A DNA stretch of 5,905 bases from Actinomycetes bacterium (GTDB lineage: Bacteria > Actinomycetota > Acidimicrobiia > Acidimicrobiales > RAAP-2): assembly GCA_021800645.1 (NCBI GenBank), contig JAJYYT010000140.1:1-5905 (forward strand), written 5' to 3'. Every line of letters starts with the position of its first letter. The stretch's first letter is position 1. Below are positions 4,238 to 5,905 of this stretch, piece by piece. Below the pieces are notes generated by a model, which was not told where the DNA came from, did no database searches, and saw only the letters and a program-made list of their open reading frames with translations. The position numbers and the translations under genes were made by a program.

Positions 4238-5427
4238 CCTCTGTGCTCACCCCAGCGGACACCGCGCTCGGCGCGGAGCGAGCCGAGCTCGGAGGAGCGC
4301 CGCGGTCGGGCTGGGGGTCGCGTGGCCTGAGGGGGTCGGTGGCGTCGTACGTTCCAGTCGGCGTCTACATGGCCACGCGGCTTGGGGTGCTGCTTCTCTC
4401 CGGGGTCGTCGCCGTCGTCGAGCGCCGCTCGATCGCCACCCAGCTCGCCGCGTACGACGGTGGGTGGTACTTGAAGCTCGCGACCCACGGCTACCCCGAC
4501 CGCGTGCTCCACACGCAGTCCACGCTCGGCTTCTTCCCGCTCTATCCGCTCGCCATCCGGGCCCTCGGCTTCGTGCTTCGTTCCGAGCTCGTGGCCGCGG
4601 TGTCCATCGCCCTCGTCGGTGGGCTCGTGGCCACCGTGCTCGCGCAGCGCCTCGCCACGGCCTGGTGGGGCGAGGCGACGGGACGGCGTGCAGCGGTCGT
4701 CTTTGCGCTCTTCCCAGGCTCGCTGGTCTTCTCGATGGCCTACTCGGAGGGGCTCACGCTTCCGCTGGTGCTGGGCAGCCTGCTTGCTCTCCGCTCCCGG
4801 CGCTGGGTGCTGGTCGGCGTGCTCGCCGGCCTCGCGGCCGTGGTGGAGCCCGCCGCCCTGGTCATGCCCGCCGTCGTGGCGCTCGTGGCCGTTCGCGCCG
4901 CCTTGCGAGAACGGCGCGTCGCCCCGCTCGTCGCGCCGGTCCTGTCGATTCTCGGCGTCCTCGCCTTCGCCGGGTTCCTGTGGTCGTGGACCGGCAGCCC
5001 GCTCGCCGCCTTGGACGCCCAGCACTACGGCTGGTACAACCAGACCGAGCCGCTCGGCTTCGTCCGCCTTCCTGTCGTGCGCCACCTGGTCGACCACCCC
5101 GTGGACGTCTTCCGGTACCTTCGAACCTGGAACCTCTGGAACAGCGTGCTCGGTTCTGCGTTCCTCATCTGGTCGGTCGTCCGGCTCTGGCCGCTGCGCC
5201 GGGAGCTGTCTCCAGGCGCCCTCGCGTGGCTCATCGGCGTCGGCGCGGTCACGCTCTGGTCGGTGAAGACGCTGCCCAACGCGCGCATGCTGCTGGTGGC
5301 CTTCCCCGCCGTGCTCGTCTGGGCGAGAAGGTCGTCGCCGGGAGGGTTCCGAACCTTCGTCGGTCTCGAGCTCGCCGCCTTCGCCGCGATGAGCCTGCTC
5401 ACCCTTTCAGGGCACATGCTCCCCTGA
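4234..5427 (+). CDS. PIG-V-like polytopic membrane mannosyltransferase (GT-C fold)
   Basis: From GTG 4234 the product has 397 residues. It resembles the PIG-V/GPI mannosyltransferase-II-like family found in actinobacteria, which are predicted to move mannose from a polyprenyl-phosphate donor to a lipid or glycan outside the membrane. After the first membrane span (about 38-62) comes the loop AAYDGGWYLKLATHGYP (72-88), whose acidic residue D75 fits the GT-C catalytic position. FFPLYP (100-105) and FALFPGSLVFSMAYSE (157-172) are further family motifs, and PNARMLLVAFP (348-358) lies near the end. Hydrophobic stretches suggest roughly nine to eleven spans. The start is uncertain: GTG 4234 overlaps the stop of the preceding ORF and suggests coupling; GTG 4243 and GTG 4339 are alternatives; the open frame extends back to 4093 without family-like sequence. 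The acceptor is unknown. Confidence 0.78.
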   Translation: MTSVLTPADTALGAERAELGGAPRSGWGSRGLRGSVASYVPVGVYMATRLGVLLLSGVVAVVERRSIATQLAAYDGGWYLKLATHGYPDRVLHTQSTLGFFPLYPLAIRALGFVLRSELVAAVSIALVGGLVATVLAQRLATAWWGEATGRRAAVVFALFPGSLVFSMAYSEGLTLPLVLGSLLALRSRRWVLVGVLAGLAAVVEPAALVMPAVVALVAVRAALRERRVAPLVAPVLSILGVLAFAGFLWSWTGSPLAALDAQHYGWYNQTEPLGFVRLPVVRHLVDHPVDVFRYLRTWNLWNSVLGSAFLIWSVVRLWPLRRELSPGALAWLIGVGAVTLWSVKTLPNARMLLVAFPAVLVWARRSSPGGFRTFVGLELAAFAAMSLLTLSGHMLP

Positions 5428-5433
5428 GCGGCT

Positions 5434-5475
5434 CGTCCGAGGCAGAAGGCGCGTCCGAGGTAGAAGGCGTGTCCG
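5434..5475. repeat. 18-base tandem repeat between convergent genes
   Basis: CGTCCGAGGCAGAAGGCG (5434-5451) is followed by an almost identical copy with one C-to-T change (5452-5469) and by the first bases of a third copy (5470-5475, TGTCCG). It fills most of the 63-base gap between the mannosyltransferase stop and the GerMN-gene stop. I see no strong terminator hairpin in this gap; only a weak CCGG-CTC-CCGG fold lies just after the repeat. Confidence 0.7.
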
Positions 5476-5490
5476 CCCGCCGGCTCCCGG

Positions 5491-5905
5491 TCAGATCGGT
5501 GCAAGTGTCTCGTAGTCTCCGCGATCGAGCGGACCCGCGCTCAAGGTACCCTTCGCAGTCGGCACCGTCGCGCTCTTGCCATCGATGCGGATCCCGACAG
5601 AGGTGATGCCCGGGAGCGAGGTCAGCGTGTAGACGAGCTGCGCTGCGGCCTCCGCTTGGTCCTGGCCGGCGAGCGTCGTGAAGCTTCCCGCCACGTTCAC
5701 GGTGATGGTCGTCGTGGCGAGCTGCCAGAGGGTGAGCGGAACTGCCGTCGAGATCGGGCTCCGCAGCCCTTCGGAGGCTTCCTCGGGCGTCGGCCCTGTC
5801 CCGAGCGCGTGCAGGATCCCCGCCGCGGTGACCGGCGTGGGGACGTCGCGGCTGACCGCGACCAGGTGCTCGGAGCCGACGAGGTAGATGGTGACGTACT
5901 GACCG
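5491..5905 (-). CDS. GerMN-domain protein, C-terminal part (partial)
   Basis: The minus strand is open from the window edge to TGA (5493-5491) and gives 137 visible residues. The sequence fits the GerMN (sporulation/germination) domain: VTIYLVGSEHLVAVSRDVP at the start, then TITVNVAGSF, then AAAQLVYTLTSLPGITSVGI and RIDGKSATVPTAKG, with the ending PLDRGDYETLAPI. In actinobacteria this domain usually sits in secreted lipoproteins of about 200 residues. A signal peptide and lipobox would lie upstream of the window and cannot be seen. A GTG at 5700 is an internal valine codon in a strand of the domain, not the true start. The gene converges on the mannosyltransferase. Its function is unknown; envelope location is inferred from the family. 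Confidence 0.82.
   Translation of the reverse strand, partial: GQYVTIYLVGSEHLVAVSRDVPTPVTAAGILHALGTGPTPEEASEGLRSPISTAVPLTLWQLATTTITVNVAGSFTTLAGQDQAEAAAQLVYTLTSLPGITSVGIRIDGKSATVPTAKGTLSAGPLDRGDYETLAPI

Noticed and set aside
5491..5700. Reading the GerMN gene as a complete 69-codon gene starting at GTG 5700
   Set aside because: The same frame is open to the window edge with continuous GerMN-like sequence, so 5700 is internal and the gene is cut by the window end.

Overview
This is a high-GC window that most resembles an actinobacterial chromosome. Two 60-base lines I counted give 72% G+C inside the first full gene (841-900) and 42% in an AT-rich island (241-300). The protein types fit Actinomycetota, perhaps an Acidimicrobiia-like lineage: a HPF/RaiA protein with two C-terminal domains, a Vms1/baeRF-type eRF1 homologue, a PIG-V-like membrane mannosyltransferase and a GerMN-domain protein. 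The lineage is an inference from protein families only.

Layout. 1-114: the last 37 codons of an IS66-like transposase entering from the left. 115-795: about 680 bases with no convincing gene. It holds an AT-rich island (about 218-430) with several inverted repeats, two very weak minus-strand ORF candidates, a hairpin, a 15-base tandem repeat, and a 19-base tandem duplication of the ribosome-binding-site/start region just before the next gene. 796-3845: a same-strand cluster of three genes, namely an eRF1-like (baeRF/Vms1) protein with no recognisable GGQ loop, an overlapping gene for a multidomain ribosome-hibernation protein, and a VOC-family protein. 3846-4057: a short intergenic region with two hairpins. 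4058-4237: a 59-codon ORF that begins like an FAD/NAD-dependent oxidoreductase and then loses the fold; it is probably a remnant. 4234-5427: a PIG-V-like polytopic mannosyltransferase whose best start overlaps the remnant's stop (GTGA). 5491-5905: the C-terminal part of a GerMN-domain protein on the minus strand, convergent with the mannosyltransferase across a 63-base gap containing an 18-base tandem repeat.

How the genes may work together. The two overlapping genes at 796-3364 both point to the ribosome. One is built like a release factor or peptidyl-tRNA hydrolase but appears to lack the catalytic loop. The other fuses a degenerate cold-shock domain, an NTF2/SnoaL-like domain, a HPF/RaiA domain and two HPF C-terminal domains. 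Their overlap implies coupled production, which would suit ribosome hibernation or handling of stalled ribosomes under stress. This pair is the most interesting content of the window; its function is inferred, not shown. The mannosyltransferase and GerMN protein are envelope-related and look unconnected to the cluster.
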